This document shows, in pieces, positions 22,469 through 35,288 of a stretch of DNA of 64,000 nucleotides (the first letter of the stretch is position 1; the number at the start of each line of letters is the position of its first letter). Below the pieces are notes generated by a model that was not told where the DNA came from, did not search any database, and worked only from the letters and a program-made list of their open reading frames with translations. The stretch covers positions 3,906,001 to 3,970,000 of the forward strand of contig JAHCVI010000003.1 in assembly GCA_019096155.1 (NCBI GenBank). The letters are read 5' to 3'. A program made the position numbers and the translations under genes. The stretch is from Staphylotrichum longicolle (Eukaryota > Ascomycota > Sordariomycetes > Sordariales > Chaetomiaceae).

Positions 22469-25400
22469 CAGTGCCAGAGTGCAGTGAGTTCCCGGTATTT
22501 CCCCCCGTCCTTGTGCCCCCCGCAAAGGGTCTGGTCTGGTTGCTACCAGGGCGGTTGTTGTGTGCTAGGCCGTGTCCGCCTGGGGTGATTGTAACTACCT
22601 GATCTACTGGACAGGTGGTTTGGTGGTTGTGGGTTGTGGAGGCGGGCGTTTTGTCACTTGTATAGCCTGTTAACTAAGTACGTATCGGATCAAAAGGGAG
22701 CTGTTGATATCAACATGTTTACCTAAGGTATTTACCCTGTCTGGGAGCATCAGAGGCTACATACCATCGCAGAAGCAAGTGTCTAGTCTCCTATGGAGAG
22801 GTGAGTGTGTACCAGATATGGAGGCTTCGCTTCATTTGCATGCGGCGGGCGTTGTTGTTGAGATGCCAACCTCAGAAGAAGCATCTAGAGGTGAATCGCT
22901 TCCCTGAAAACCCAAAGTCACAGAGGAGACTTCTCCGGGAAAGAGGGTCGCTGCTTGAGTTTACCTAGAGGTGTCCAGCCATTCCAAAGGCGGCGGCGAG
23001 ACTCTTTACCCTTGCTGGTACCTGTTCAAGGAGGCCGTGTTGAGGATGGAAGGCGTCAGGGGGTGGGACAAGGGGTTCAGCCTGACTCTCTCATGCACTT
23101 GATTCTCACTTTGATATCGAAGGATTCAGATGACGCAGCCTATTTGATCTTTCGCTGTGGGAGCCGTACGATGCATCTACAATGTTGATGACATCGTCTA
23201 TCGTCGTCTAAATAGACGAGAAATGTCCTGCGCTATCTGGTTTCCGACAGCGATAGGCCGTGGAAAACAGGATGGATTTTTCATTCAAGATTCAGATCGC
23301 CAGATAGCTGACAAAATGGCCGAGCGATGATGTTTAGATGGACTCGGGGGACTACTGGTAGCGGAGGAGTGGCGGATTCCCCGCGTCTGGATCGGCGGGC
23401 CACGGAAGATCGGCGGGACCGGGGTCGGAGCAAGGTTCCACCCCCGGGCCCTATCGGGTGGCTCATCTCCGTGCGTTGGGGCCCACATCTCCGGAGGTGG
23501 CGGGGACAGTGATAATCAGGTCTAGATTTTGCAACGTGTTCATCATCCCATCCTCGACTGCCTTTTGTGGAAATGAGTAAAACGGTCGCATCGGGGCCAA
23601 GATGTATGATGCAGTCCTTCTCGGGGATCCTTCTGGAAAAGTGCAAGATCATGTTGACTCGACAGTGACGAGACGATGGGCGTCGACTCATCCACAACAG
23701 GCCATTTGATAGCTCTGTGACACCGACTCGTCACACTCGCTTGGCACGCTCCTGTTTCGTCACGGTTTCTCGGCAGGCTGAAGCCAAGGGTTCCTCATTA
23801 AGATCGGCATTTCTAGGGCCTTCGACTAGGTATGTAGGAGATCGGGGGCAAGGATCGAGGTTTGCGAATGCCATGGAGCGATGGTGCAGAGACCCGAGCT
23901 TGTGAGCTGAGCGGTGCATCATGGATTCATGGCACACATGGGTCTGCTGTGACTGGCGGCGTTTGAGGAGCGTCTGTGGCAGCAGAGACCCCAGCACAGC
24001 CCAAGTCATGATGTTTCCATTCCGTGCAGATCCATTCGCAGCATCCACTCCCGCGGCAAGCCCGGGCGCCCACGAACTGCCCCAGTGCTGCTGCGGCCGA
24101 TTCGGCAGATGACATTCCCCTGTGGTGTGGAGTGGTGTGCATGACTGTGGGCCAAATCAGAAACACTTCCCGCCGGGGCTGCCATCCTGAACATAGCACG
24201 GATCAACCCAGGGCCGGTGCAAGAATAGCAGAGGAGCAAGAGCAATAACAACCAACCGTTCCGCAGGATGGACAGAGTCTCTCGAAAACGGTTAATAAGT
24301 TATGTGGTCGGGTTGACGTAGCAATGCGCGTGATATCGAAAAGTGATCGGCCGTTTCTTGTCTCACCCAGCCCGCAGAGGCTTCTCGAAGCTGAAGCCAG
24401 CCTGTCAGAAGGCGGCATTGCTTTTCGGCAGACGACACAGTGAGAGCCCGCGATCTGATGGATCACACATGTCCGCCTATGGTTCGGAGTCCTTGTGTAC
24501 ACAGCAATCCTGCGTAGCCGCTGATGATGCGGCGGCCCGATGTCTAGGCCTTCCCGATCCGCTGGATCCAGGGATGCTGCATGTTCAACGTCTGGGTCTC
24601 GAAAGAATTGTTAACCGCCCGCGGGCCGGATGGAGCGGCCAGAAAACGAGGCCTGGGGAGAACACGGGGTGGCACCGGTGCTGGCCTGGCCAAGCGGCGG
24701 GTCAACCTTAGGGTAAAGTTCCCAGGTTAGCCTGAGCCGTGAGCGCTCTTGGGACTCAACGAGATGCAAGACGAGATTTGAAGGAGAGGGTCTGACGCAT
24801 TTTGGTAAGAGCGATGTGACCCTCAAGCCACCGCTTCTTGGGAAACAGGAAACAGCGACTGCGGTTCGTCTGCAACTGCCATATTGTCACAGTGCGAGGG
24901 GTTGAGCACTTTGTGCATCTGCACGGAGAGGACGTTGAAGATGGACTATTGATTGGCCTGAGATTAGCAACCTGGAGATCAGCAGCCACTCGCTCCCTCT
25001 GCGACCCTGCTCACAGTTGCAGCGGCGGCCACCAAGGGGGCAGCTACGCCCCACAAGTGCTTCGGCCAGACACAGGCCGGTCGAATCGATGTCATTGCAA
25101 GGCGGCGGCCAATGCACGCAACGTGGGGCAAACTGCACTGGCGGGCAAGGACCGGGACCTTCGATACCTGCCGCTGCTTCGCGGTTGTGGCCTGAAACTT
25201 GTAGCTCTTTTGGAGCGCCCTCCCGTGCAGAAACAGCAACACCTTACCGCAGCGAGTCGCAGCACGCTTGCAGGCAAGCAATCCTGGAGCCATCCCTCGA
25301 TTCCCTTCATCTTGTCTCCCGGCGCTAGCGGCCAATCCCACGGCAGGTTCCAGGTTCCCAAGAAAACAAACCAAGTCCTGAGCTCCACAGAACCCACCAG

Positions 25401-27982
25401 AGCCCACCATCAAACACTCCACCGCCTGGCGGGAACTTGGATCGGCTTTCGGAGGGATTCCAGGCGGCTGTGTCGGCTGCCCACTTGTCTGTGCGAGACA
25501 CGGGCGTGGGCGTGGGCGTGAACGGGCGAGCATGGACCCCGCCGCCCTCGTTAGCCCTGGCCCACGCCTGGGAGCAGGAAGGCTATCGATTGCTTTGGCC
25601 GCTTTCCGGCTCGAGCCTGGCCGATCCCCCAGGGCCCAAGATTCCCATGAGGTTCGCCAAAGTTAGCGTTTCCGCTGGCGTGGTTTGCCGAGCCGCTATC
25701 ACGTCCCTTGCCCACGGACTCACGACGCCCGGGACGACACCATCCACCGTGGCGTCGTCACGCTCCTGTGGTAGGCAGTGGTACACTAGGCATTGGTCTT
25801 GTGGCCAGTTGACCGGGCTGGGGCTGGAGCATTGCCTGCCTTGCCCGCCCAGCACAGCAATGCATCAACATCAAACATGAGCAACAACTGCGGGCTGTCA
25901 GCTCATGAGTCGAAATCTACCGACTCGTGGTTTGCATGGCTCGGTCTTGGGCCTGCGCTCCTGCGGTGGTTGGACTGCTGACGGGCACACTTTACCCATA
26001 TTGCTCTGTGTCCCTGTTGCCTCAACACGGCATGCGCCCTCCTGAGACTGCAAACAAACTGACTCGCCCATCTCACGGGCTCAGGCCTCTGCAATGCGTG
26101 CACCAGGCTGCCTGTTACCCACCGTTTACCCACCACCGACCGATGCATGCAATCGCCCACCCACTGGAGCCGGAGCGGTTGGCTGCTGATCTGCAGAAAC
26201 AAACGGCTCATGAATCACCCCTCAGACCCGAGGTGTGGCAGCCAATCAATGCCGTCTCTGGCAAGCCGGGCGAAAGAGCTGCTGGCTCAGACAACACCTC
26301 CCAAGGAGACAGTTTCGGACTCCCAGATCCCAGCTGGGCCCAACTGCCCAGCTGCTGAAGGGTCTGCGAGGCCTGCTGAGACTTCGCCCTTCCTCCGCCA
26401 CTGTCAAGCGGGTCTTGATGCTAACAAGTTGTGTCTGCGGAGCCTGATTACGAACGACACAAACTTGACTCGAACTTCGCCTCTCCCGTCATCGGTCATC
26501 ATTCCGACAGGCCGCGCTCACGCTTTCGTGTCCAGCTGCCCTCTTGCTCGTCAGGAGAGGGCCCCACCGATTCCAGCCGCTGCTTCAAAGCGGCCGTTGC
26601 CAAACAAAAAGAAGCAACTCAGGAGCTGCTTGTCACGGGGCCTCGCTTCATCGATTTGCCCGGGTTTCGACCCACCACTCGGTTGTGCTCTCGGCTCACC
26701 CCTCCTCATGAGACCCAAGGCAAACTTGCGCACCCCACCTCCCGCGTCGTCCTGGGCCCTGCTTGGCTGGACAGGCTCCCGTGGATCGAATGGCATGTGG
26801 GGCGAGGGGGTATGTGTCTGATGAGCAATGGTGTGAGCAACCGAGGAGGCAGTGACACACAAAGTGCTCTGTGAATGGGAGTGTGTCAGCCCAGTCCCTC
26901 CTCGTAATCACACATTGCTCTCTCTGGCGGGCGTGCGTTATTAGCGCGAAGGCATCGAGCCCATTTTTCTTGGCCACAAGGGCACAAACAGGGCCGCCCA
27001 GCGACCCGCCACACCATCGTTTCCACCCACACCATCCTCCTTCCGAGCTAGCGCCGCGCACCCAAGATTAAGAATAGGATGGCGCATTGCAATTCCACGG
27101 GGCTCTCCAACAGCAAGGATGTGTTGGCCTGTGCCAGTCAGGGCAACCAGTACGTACCCTGTCGAGCTTTCGTGAGACCCACAGGTGCGGCACCCCTGCC
27201 GCCCTCTGGGCAATGAAGAGGCGCATCAAGACCAGGCCCCGTCTGACAAGGGGCCTCTGGGGCCAATCAAGCCACCCTTGCCGGCGAAACCACGCAATTC
27301 GAGGGCGGGCAAGGGGGGCAAGGACAGGGAAGGGCATTCGTGCCCAGAGAGAACGGGGCGGCGGAGTGAGCCAGTCGTGTCGAAGAACATATCAACGATC
27401 TTCCAGCCCGCATCACTGATGCCTCACTCCCACCGCCTACCGCCTCTTCTTGACACTCATTAAAACTTCCCTTTTCCTCCTCTCTCCCAGGTCTTCCCCA
27501 TCTGGTTCTCTCCCGAGCCAGTTGTTGCGGGAGTTCGTTATCGTCAAGCCGGCCCTTTCCCGTTCCTCGCACCGCCCGCCACCCCGGCCTTTCTGTGGGA
27601 CCCTTCCTCTCTCCCGTTGACGCCCAACCAACCCTCACACACCACGGCTTCACTGGCTTGACTCGTTCACTCGAGCTCATCTTTGTTGCGAACCCCGATT
27701 CAAGACGTCCATCTCTTGACTCAAACCCAGGAACTTCCGAAGCCAGCCTTCAGAGGGACAAAGGAGCCTTTTCCTGGAATCACCCTTTTGGTCGGAGGAC
27801 ACTGCCAAGGATCCGTTTCCTCTACTCGCAGTGTTGTTTCCTTTTCCTCTGTCTGTCTCTCATCTCACTCTCACTCTCGGCCCCTGGACTTGTCCGCATC
27901 CAACCGGAACCCCGGTAGTTTTCCAACCCAGCCAAGAAACTTGTCGACTGGAGAAAGTGCGTCAGGAGCGAAAAGCCAGATC

Positions 27983-29641
27983 ATGCAGCATGTTTCAGTG
28001 TTCGGATACCCCACTCCACCAGCATCACCAGCATTCGGGCAGCCGTGCGGCATCCCGAGCCAGCACATCGCCGTCCCACAGCCCTGCCTGCCCCGGTTCG
28101 CCCCGGTGGCCCCAGAGGAGAGGTTAGGGAGGTTCATCACCGGCTCGCTGCAGCTCACGGGCATCATTGGCACCGGCGCGTACGGCGTCGTCTATTCGGC
28201 CATCGACACCAAGACCCATGTCCGGTATGCCGTCAAGTGCCTCAGCAAGTTCAACGCCGATGGGACGCCACTGGACCGCCGTCAGGTTGCCTTCCAGACC
28301 AGGGAGATCAGGTTGCACTACCTCGCCTCGAACCACCGAAATGTGGTTTCGATCCTGAAGATCATCGACTACCTGGACTGCATCTACGTTATCTTGGAAT
28401 ACTGCCCCGAGGGTGACCTGTTTTACAACATCACCGAGCGCGGGCAGTACGTGGGTAAGGATCAGCTGGCCAAGAGTGTCTTCCTCCAGATCCTGGATGC
28501 CGTGGAGCATTGCCACAGCCTGGGGATTTACCACCGGGACCTGAAGCCGGAGAACGTTCTCGTCTCCGACGGGGGCGAGACTGTCAAGCTGGCAGACTTT
28601 GGCCTTGCTACCTCCACCGAGCGTTCCGAGGACTACGGCTGCGGTTCGACCTTCTACATGTCTCCAGGTAGGTTTTCGAGATCCCAAGCGTGTTCCCCCT
28701 TTTTTTCTATCCTCTGGTTATCCGGCCCAAGGATTTTCTTTCCCACCTCCCCAATATCTCCCTACTAACTTTCTCTCTCTTTTTTCTTTTTAGAATGCCT
28801 GGACCAATCATCAAGGAGGCCGTATTACTACTGCGCACCAAATGATGTGTGGAGTCTTGGAGTCATCCTGGTGAACCTCACCTGTGGACGCAACCCGTGG
28901 AAGCAGGCATCCTTTGAGGACTCCACTTACCGGGCATACACCAAGAGCCAGGACTTTTTGAAGACCATCCTCCCGGTATCGGATGAACTGAACGACATCC
29001 TGGGCCGGATCTTCACGCGGAACCCTGACGAGAGGATCACGCTTCCCGAGCTGCGCACTCGGATCCTGGCCTGCTCCAAGTTCACCGAACAGCCCGCGGC
29101 CCCGCTGTCGCCGCAGCCTGCATCACCAGGCCAGCCGACCTACGTTTGCGACGAGACCACCATGGACGACGAGTTCGACTACGACGACGACGTGCCGCTC
29201 TCGCCCGCCTCTTCGGACGGCGAGTCGACGTGCTCGTCCGACGACGGATCCCTCACCTCGACCTGCTCCAGCGTCGAAGAACTCGAAGACGACGACGACT
29301 TCCTGGAGGACATGCCTGAGGCCAAGACGCCGCCGCCCCAGGCGCAGGCACCACCCTTTGGGGAACCGGCCATCTACGAACACGAGGACCCGAGAGCCGT
29401 CCCGTACCACCAGCCACAGGAGTACCTGCACCCGTACCACCCCGTGGCGGTCCCGGACCCGATGCACCACGCCATGCCCATCCCCGTCCAGCCGTGCGCG
29501 CCGCCCAAGTTCCAGCTGCACCAGTATGTCTGGGACATGCTGCGGTACGGCCAGCCGACGCCGCCGGTGCCCCAGCTCCACCACCCGGTGCCCTTCCACC
29601 ACCAGGTCCCCCTGTTTGCCCACATGCAGGGCTGCTACTAA
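27983..29641 (+). CDS. Ran1/Sks1-like serine/threonine kinase
   Basis: Exons 27983-28667 and 28794-29641 give 510 aa; the 126-nt intron has donor GTAGGT, branch CTAAC and acceptor TTTTTAG. The kinase domain runs from about residue 45 to 370: glycine loop GTGAYGVVY, lysine in YAVKCL, EYCPEGDLFYNI, HRDLKPENVLV, ADFGLAT, MSPECLDQ (the APE position, read across the splice), DVWSLGVILVNLTCGRNPW and a final NPDERITLPELRTRI. This pattern fits the Ran1/Pat1-Sks1-Vhs1 group, which links nutrient state to growth, glucose response or meiosis; the exact role here is inference. The C-terminal tail is acidic and serine-rich (about residues 398-445), then Pro/His/Tyr-rich. It is the only recognisable gene in about 15 kb, with long flanks suggesting long regulated UTRs. 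Confidence 0.9.
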
Positions 29642-30293
29642 ACGCAAGCTGGGAGCCCTCGTTTCTTTTGAACTACGTTGAGGTGTCTTAGCTGCCCACC
29701 GAGCCTGGATGGAATCTCCAACTCGTCTGGTCACTGGACCCTATGCACAACGAACCCACCAACCGTCTGCCAGCCAGTGGAAGGGATGTTTTGTTTTTTG
29801 CTTAGCAACCCACGCACACCCTACGGCACGACAACAGCTTACGTTACAACATACGGTCCTGCTCCATCTCCTAGGAGGCACCAGCTTATCCCCAAAAGTT
29901 CGGATTTGATGGCCTGGCTCCCAAGGAAAGGAAAGGACAGTGTGGTTTCTATTACTCTTTGCTTTTCTCTGCCCCACATCCAAGATCTCCTCTCGGAGAG
30001 CAGGCCCTGGATGGAAAGCATTTCTTGTGCTCATATGTTTTTGAAAATATCTTGTGTAACTTTTTTGTTTTCTTTTGCTTCTCTCTTTTGTCAAACTCAA
30101 CTCTTTTTTCGGCGCTCGGATCCAAACGGTTTTCCAAACTTGGGAGCATCATTCTCTCGGCGCAGGCAAGGCAAGGCAGACGGAACCACAGGCGGTGGTA
30201 CTGCTGCTGTTGGTTGGGCCGGGGCGGGGCGGGGATGGAGAAATACAGGAGTTTTATGGAGGTGGTTTGTTTTGTTGTTGCAACTCAAACATT

Positions 30294-30324
30294 ATTGTTG
30301 GTTGTCGTTGTTGTTGTTGTTGTT
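30294..30324. repeat. GTT trinucleotide tract
   Basis: Mostly GTT/GTC units downstream of the kinase gene. Confidence 0.85.
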
Positions 30325-30816
30325 TAATACCCCCGTTTTCTCTTGGTTTGGGTCCTCGGGAGGCGGAAAATGGCAGTTGGAACTTTTATGAGATGGGACA
30401 TGATCATGGACGGAATGGTGCTCTTTTTGTTGTCAAAGCTTAGACAGTACCCTGGGTCAATAGCCCGATTGCGATGCTTACTCCTGTGGTGTGGCTCGCA
30501 AGATTTACGTTTTAGGAGGGTGGATGGGGGCTACTCGATAGAACTGCGAGAGCGGTTGGGTTGAGAGAAGGGGGGGGAAATACCCATTGACACGTTTTGG
30601 AAGACACTGCTTTTGTTGAACTTGGGAACTTGCTGCTTTGAGAAGTGAGTGTACGAGTTGAGTGTCAAGGGAGGAGATGGAGGTATCGGCCCGAGTTCCT
30701 TTGGTGGACTCGACTCGCGGTCATGTTCAAGCAAGCAAACAAAGGAATGTCTACTTTCACGTGCTGGATTCGCAATGCCTCATTCACCATGCCATGTCAT
30801 GATGGGTTTGAACCCG

Positions 30817-30839
30817 TGGATGGATGGATGGATGGATGT
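30817..30839. repeat. GGAT tetranucleotide microsatellite
   Basis: Five to six GGAT copies. Confidence 0.9.
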
Positions 30840-31154
30840 AAGGATTCAGCCTTGCCGCCACCGCCATCCTCTCATGAATCCTTTTTCACTTCTGTCCTTC
30901 CCTCCCCGAATCCCACCGGCCTTCGGTGTTTTGGTCCGGATTGCCTTTGTCGGTTCTCGTCTCTCTCACCGGCTTTTTTGCCACACCTCTACTTGGTACT
31001 CTCGCCCAACGTCAGTACGTATATTCGTCCTCTTCACGGTTTCTATCCGAATGCAGTAGTAACCTTCAGCTATGGTGGGGTGGGTTGGTGGTGGTGGTGG
31101 GTTGTGGTCACATTCTCGAAAACTGACGTGCATCATCCATTGAACAAAAACGCC

Positions 31155-31185
31155 CGGCCGGGGTGGCCGGGGTGGCCGGGGTGGG
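31155..31185. repeat. GGCCGGGGT 9-bp tandem repeat
   Basis: Three tandem copies of a G-rich 9-mer, followed by GGGTGGTGG; the + strand has four-run G potential for a G-quadruplex. Confidence 0.85.
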
Positions 31186-32170
31186 TGGTGGCCGCTGGTG
31201 GCCGCTCGCCTGCGGGTCGCCCGCTTGCCGTGAAGAAGAACATGTCCCACGGGTCCCTGTCTGTGTGTCTGGGGGGCTGTCTGTCTGTCGGTCTGTTTCT
31301 GTCACCGCCCTGTTGGACGCACTCACACTCACACTTCACAGGCCCAGGGAAATCTGCCCCGCCCCCTTGGTGTCCCCGTCCCACCCGCCCGCCGCTCGCG
31401 CCCGAAAGGTTGTGAGTGTGTGTTTTGTGTCACGCTACTCTTTGTGGTTGGCTGGACATGGGTAATGGGGCGGTAGGTGGGGCTCCTCTCCCCTGTTGGG
31501 TAACGATGTGGGTTTGATTGGGCGGGAGCAGAAGGACGCCACGTCGCCCTACTTTTTTGTTTCCTTGACCACCCTTGGCCCTGGCTGGGCTTGGTGCGTG
31601 CGTGCGTTGCATGGCATGCAACGCATGATGCAGCGTGCAGCAGAAAAGTTGCAGCCTTGCTTTTTGTGACTGGTTCACAACACCACCGAACCCTTGTCTG
31701 GTCTGCCGATGTGTGGGGATACGGGTAATATTTCGACGTTTGCTTTTTCGTGTTGCAAGTATGGGGTAAGTGTATGGGGTAGAAGGGATTCCTCATTTTT
31801 CTTTCTTCTTCTTTTTATGGGTCTGTTGTCGTATTGGGGGTTGCTCTCGCGATCTCTCTCGGGGGGATTGTCCTGCGATGAGCTGCGGTGCGGCTGGCCG
31901 GTTGTCCCCTGATCATGATTCATCGTGGGCAGTTTCTGTGCAATCCAGTGTCGGTATCCAGAGTGGTGTTGCACTGTTGCAGAGCCAATTCGCAGCTCAA
32001 CCCGGAACGGGCAGGTTGCAGCGGAGCGGACTTGGACCCGCAAGGTGTGATTGGGTGGCTCAAGTGTGGGTGTGAGGTTGTGACTGCAGGCCAAACTGGA
32101 AATGAGGGAATGTGAGGCTTGCATGCGTCCTCGGGCCTGATTGGGCACGCGCACTGACTTTGGGATGAAC

Positions 32171-32197
32171 GGGATGGGATGGTATGGGATGGGATGG
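32171..32197. repeat. GGGAT repeat
   Basis: Degenerate tandem of GGGAT/GGTAT units. Confidence 0.85.
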
Positions 32198-34136
32198 ACA
32201 TGCAAGGCAAACCAACCGGGCTGGAGACCGTTGTGCGCAGCGGCGTGCCGCTCACGTTGTTGTTGTTTTTCTTATTTCGGGTTCTGCTGTTGTTCTTCTG
32301 CACTTCCATTCCGGTGGATCCATCTACCTGCTGGGATTGTTCGGATTGGCCTTTGATGGGTTTGTGGTCGAGTGACGATTGGTCTGTGCATTTCAATATT
32401 TGCACGGTCATTTGGCCCCGCCTGTTTTTCACAACCCTCTTCCAAGCGCCCCACCAATGTTATCTTCCAAGTTGCGATGTGCAACCTGGAAGATGCAGGC
32501 AGGTGCGAAGCCAGCCCCGACCACTGCATTTCAGCTGTCTCCGTCGCAGGCATCGAAAGTGGAAACATGGACCTTCGGTCTCGGCAAACACGATCTTTCT
32601 GGAAAGATTGATGAAGCACGCGCCAATCAAGGGTTTGAGCGATGCATGTCGGCGTCTCCTGCATCCACTTCTTTCTTGATCAAGACTCTGCAACTTTGGC
32701 ACTTTTGAGTTTCTCCCGGACGACGGTCTCTTCGGTCAGTTATCCCGTCCGGGTCTATTCTGTATTCACGATTCATCGCGTTTGTTCGCCTCGGCCCCAT
32801 CCCGTGCCCCAACCCGTCCCTCACATATTCGTCACCGTGCGGGGCGGGTTGTTCACTTCACGAGAATGTGCTCCGGCCAGTTTGTGTTGTTTATCCTTTG
32901 TTGATCCCGAGAGTGGGCTGGTTTGGGTTCCGTGTGACCCAACAGTGGCAAGCAAGCGGCGCCAGCCTGCTGGGTCCCAGGGCCTGGTTCCCTTCCCTCG
33001 GGCGATGGCTCCCGCTTGTTGAACGGAGGATCGTGACAAAGGCCGCACTTTCGGCTGTTGGTCCTGGTGCTGCTATTGGACCTCCCTTGGCAATGGTGAC
33101 GCAGGCTTGTCTCTGAAAGCCGCTGATCCTGCGATCGAATCGCGGCCGCTGCTGAGATCTGCCCCTCGCGCCGGACGAGTCGTGTTGTGCAAACGTGCAC
33201 ATGGCGCAAAGGGTTTGCTTCCTTCAGACGACCCAGCCATCGATCAGGCCTGCAGGCCGATCCCACTTCGGATTTCCGCCATGGCTGTCAATGCTTCTGG
33301 CCTTCTGCGGTGGACCCGATGCGGTCATCCGATGTGAGTGCTTTAAAGTGCTTGCATTAGCGCCTCTTTGAAGCTCCCTGGCATGCCCAGCTCGAGCCGG
33401 GCCTGAGCCAGCTCACGGCCAGCCCTAGCCGCAGGCAACCTGCCACCATCTCCAGACTCTCACAAGACGTGACGCACCAGTGCGGCCGGATGAATTGGGC
33501 CGCATGTGGCGCCGCGCTCCTGTGTTGGATGAGACCCCTTCATTGGACCTGGTCCAGAGCTGGGTTCGGGTTCGGATCTGGCGGTGAAGGACAAAGCAGG
33601 CCACTCAGCATCCTCAGACGATGGCGTGTCCCGGCAAAACCACGGCTCGCAGGAGAACAATGTCGTCCAGTCTCGAAAAACAGACCACCACCAGAGGAAG
33701 TCCGTGCTTTGGACGAGTCAAGTCCTCGATGATCGGTGATCGAAACCATCTGCCGAACCGCCCGTTGATACCAATCAATCACGACGCCAACTTACCCTGA
33801 TTGCCGTGTGTGTCAAATGGTGCGTAAAGGTAGTGTCATCTGGCCGGCAGTCAAGAACCTGCTGGAGTCGACTCAATCCGTAACCCCCCGTACGGCTTAT
33901 CGCACGTCGTGGTGACCGAGACTTGGCTCCGAGCCAGGCAAGCCGGGAAAGGCAGGAGACATCAACTTGGAAGTAAGGGACGTAGGTAGAGCTTGTATCA
34001 TGCAAGGGTTGGGTCAGAGCACGCCCGCGCACGTGCTGTTGCTCCAGCCCAGTTCCCCGGATCCGATGCCTGGCCACCATGCGCCGGTGTCCCGGAGCTG
34101 ATCTGGCCATGACCTGTCCGTGTGTCGTCCGGGCGT

Positions 34137-34160
34137 CCCCGCCCCCGCCCCCGCCCCCGC
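34137..34160. repeat. CCCCCG hexanucleotide tract
   Basis: Four near-perfect CCCCCG units; G-rich on the minus strand. Confidence 0.85.
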
Positions 34161-35288
34161 TCTGTGAAACGCGCCGGCGCGAAGCTAGTTCCGGACACGA
34201 GTCCCGGGCGCCCGGTGCCCGTCCCGATCTCCGGGGACAAGGATCAACCAAGAGTCCCGGTCACTGATGTCATGCTTTCCGGCCGGGAGGTGCCCAGCGT
34301 CATGTGTTAGTCATATGTGTCAGAATGTTCGCCGCAAAGGCCCCATGGGCACTGGAACAAAGCGGGATGATGTCGAGAATGAGGTCGTTATTTGCTACGG
34401 CTTGTCTGTTTACCAAGTCTGTACGGTTGTCCCACGAAGCTTGCAAGCCCTTGGTCCTCAAGGAACCCTTGGCTAGGAGTTTCGAACCGGACAGGGTCAT
34501 GAGAGAGGTCTCGGTTGTTTACTTTTCACTTGGCTTACCTCTCCTCCACGCGTGTGCTCCAGCACTGCAACATCGATATCTGATAGAACCACGTCTTCGT
34601 TCCGTCAGGTTATAACTGCCCTCTTTGCTTGTCTGTACCGCGTGCTGTTGGTAGACCCTACCTGAGGCTGGGCATTAGCTAGGAGGTAGTCGACGACTAT
34701 GACCGAGGAACGAATGCCGCAGGACAATAGTACATACACCCTTACAATGCACGGCTGGTGTGTTGATCATGCTCAGGAACTGCCATTTGGCCTGAAAGGA
34801 GCGAGGCGATGATCAGCAAGTCTCTACTTCACAGCGCGCAACAAGAAGAGAGCGATGGAACCAGTCTCACGATCCCAAACCCTCACTCACGGCCGGGGGA
34901 CGAACAAGGCAAAGCACAGCACTTGAAAGCAGCAGAAACGCAAGCTCTTGCTTGGGAAGGAACAATTTGGTAGAGTCAATCAAGCCTTTTGAAAACTCTG
35001 GACGCGAGAAGCGCGCATAAGAGATAGAGGTACATGGAGTGAACCAAAAAAGAGTTGTAGTAAAAGACGAAGAACAAAAAAAGCGTAGATTAAACGAGAG
35101 GAAGAAAAGGGGTTTGTTCGTCTCCCACCCGGGCCGCCGCGCCCAAGGGGGAGCCAGACCGGGGTGAGAAACCATTCACCACCCTCCACCTCCAAACCCC
35201 CAACCCCCCCGGGGACACTCTCACCACCACACAAGGATATCACTTCTCTTCCTTCTTGCCCAACGGATCCCCATCTCCTCACTCTCCC

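Larger units (their letters stand above)
20641..27982. other. 7.3-kb gene-poor region
   Basis: No open frame here has family character, consistent codon use or a convincing splice pattern on either strand. It has simple repeats: GT-rich at 21,011-21,037 and a GCCT run at 22,432-22,468. The last kilobase before 27,983 is pyrimidine-rich (27,470-27,500 and 27,830-27,890), which fits a long promoter/5' UTR for the downstream kinase. Undetected non-coding RNAs or species-specific spliced genes cannot be excluded. Confidence 0.5.
29642..35288. other. 5.6-kb gene-poor region
   Basis: 3' flank of the kinase gene and shared 3' side of the repeat-protein gene. Dense in simple repeats: GTT at 30,294-30,324, GGAT at 30,817-30,839, a GGCCGGGGT tandem at about 31,155-31,182, GGGAT at 32,171-32,197 and CCCCCG at 34,137-34,160. 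No protein-coding gene or tRNA is supported on either strand. Confidence 0.5.

Noticed and set aside
30800..30830. GGGTTCAAACCC on the minus strand, resembling a tRNA B-box
   Set aside because: Flanking bases do not form a 5-bp T-stem, and no A-box or anticodon arm is found at the right distance.
33100..34260. Overlapping short frames on both strands around 33-34 kb
   Set aside because: Arg/Pro/Ser-rich, mutually antisense, without family character or usable splice sites.
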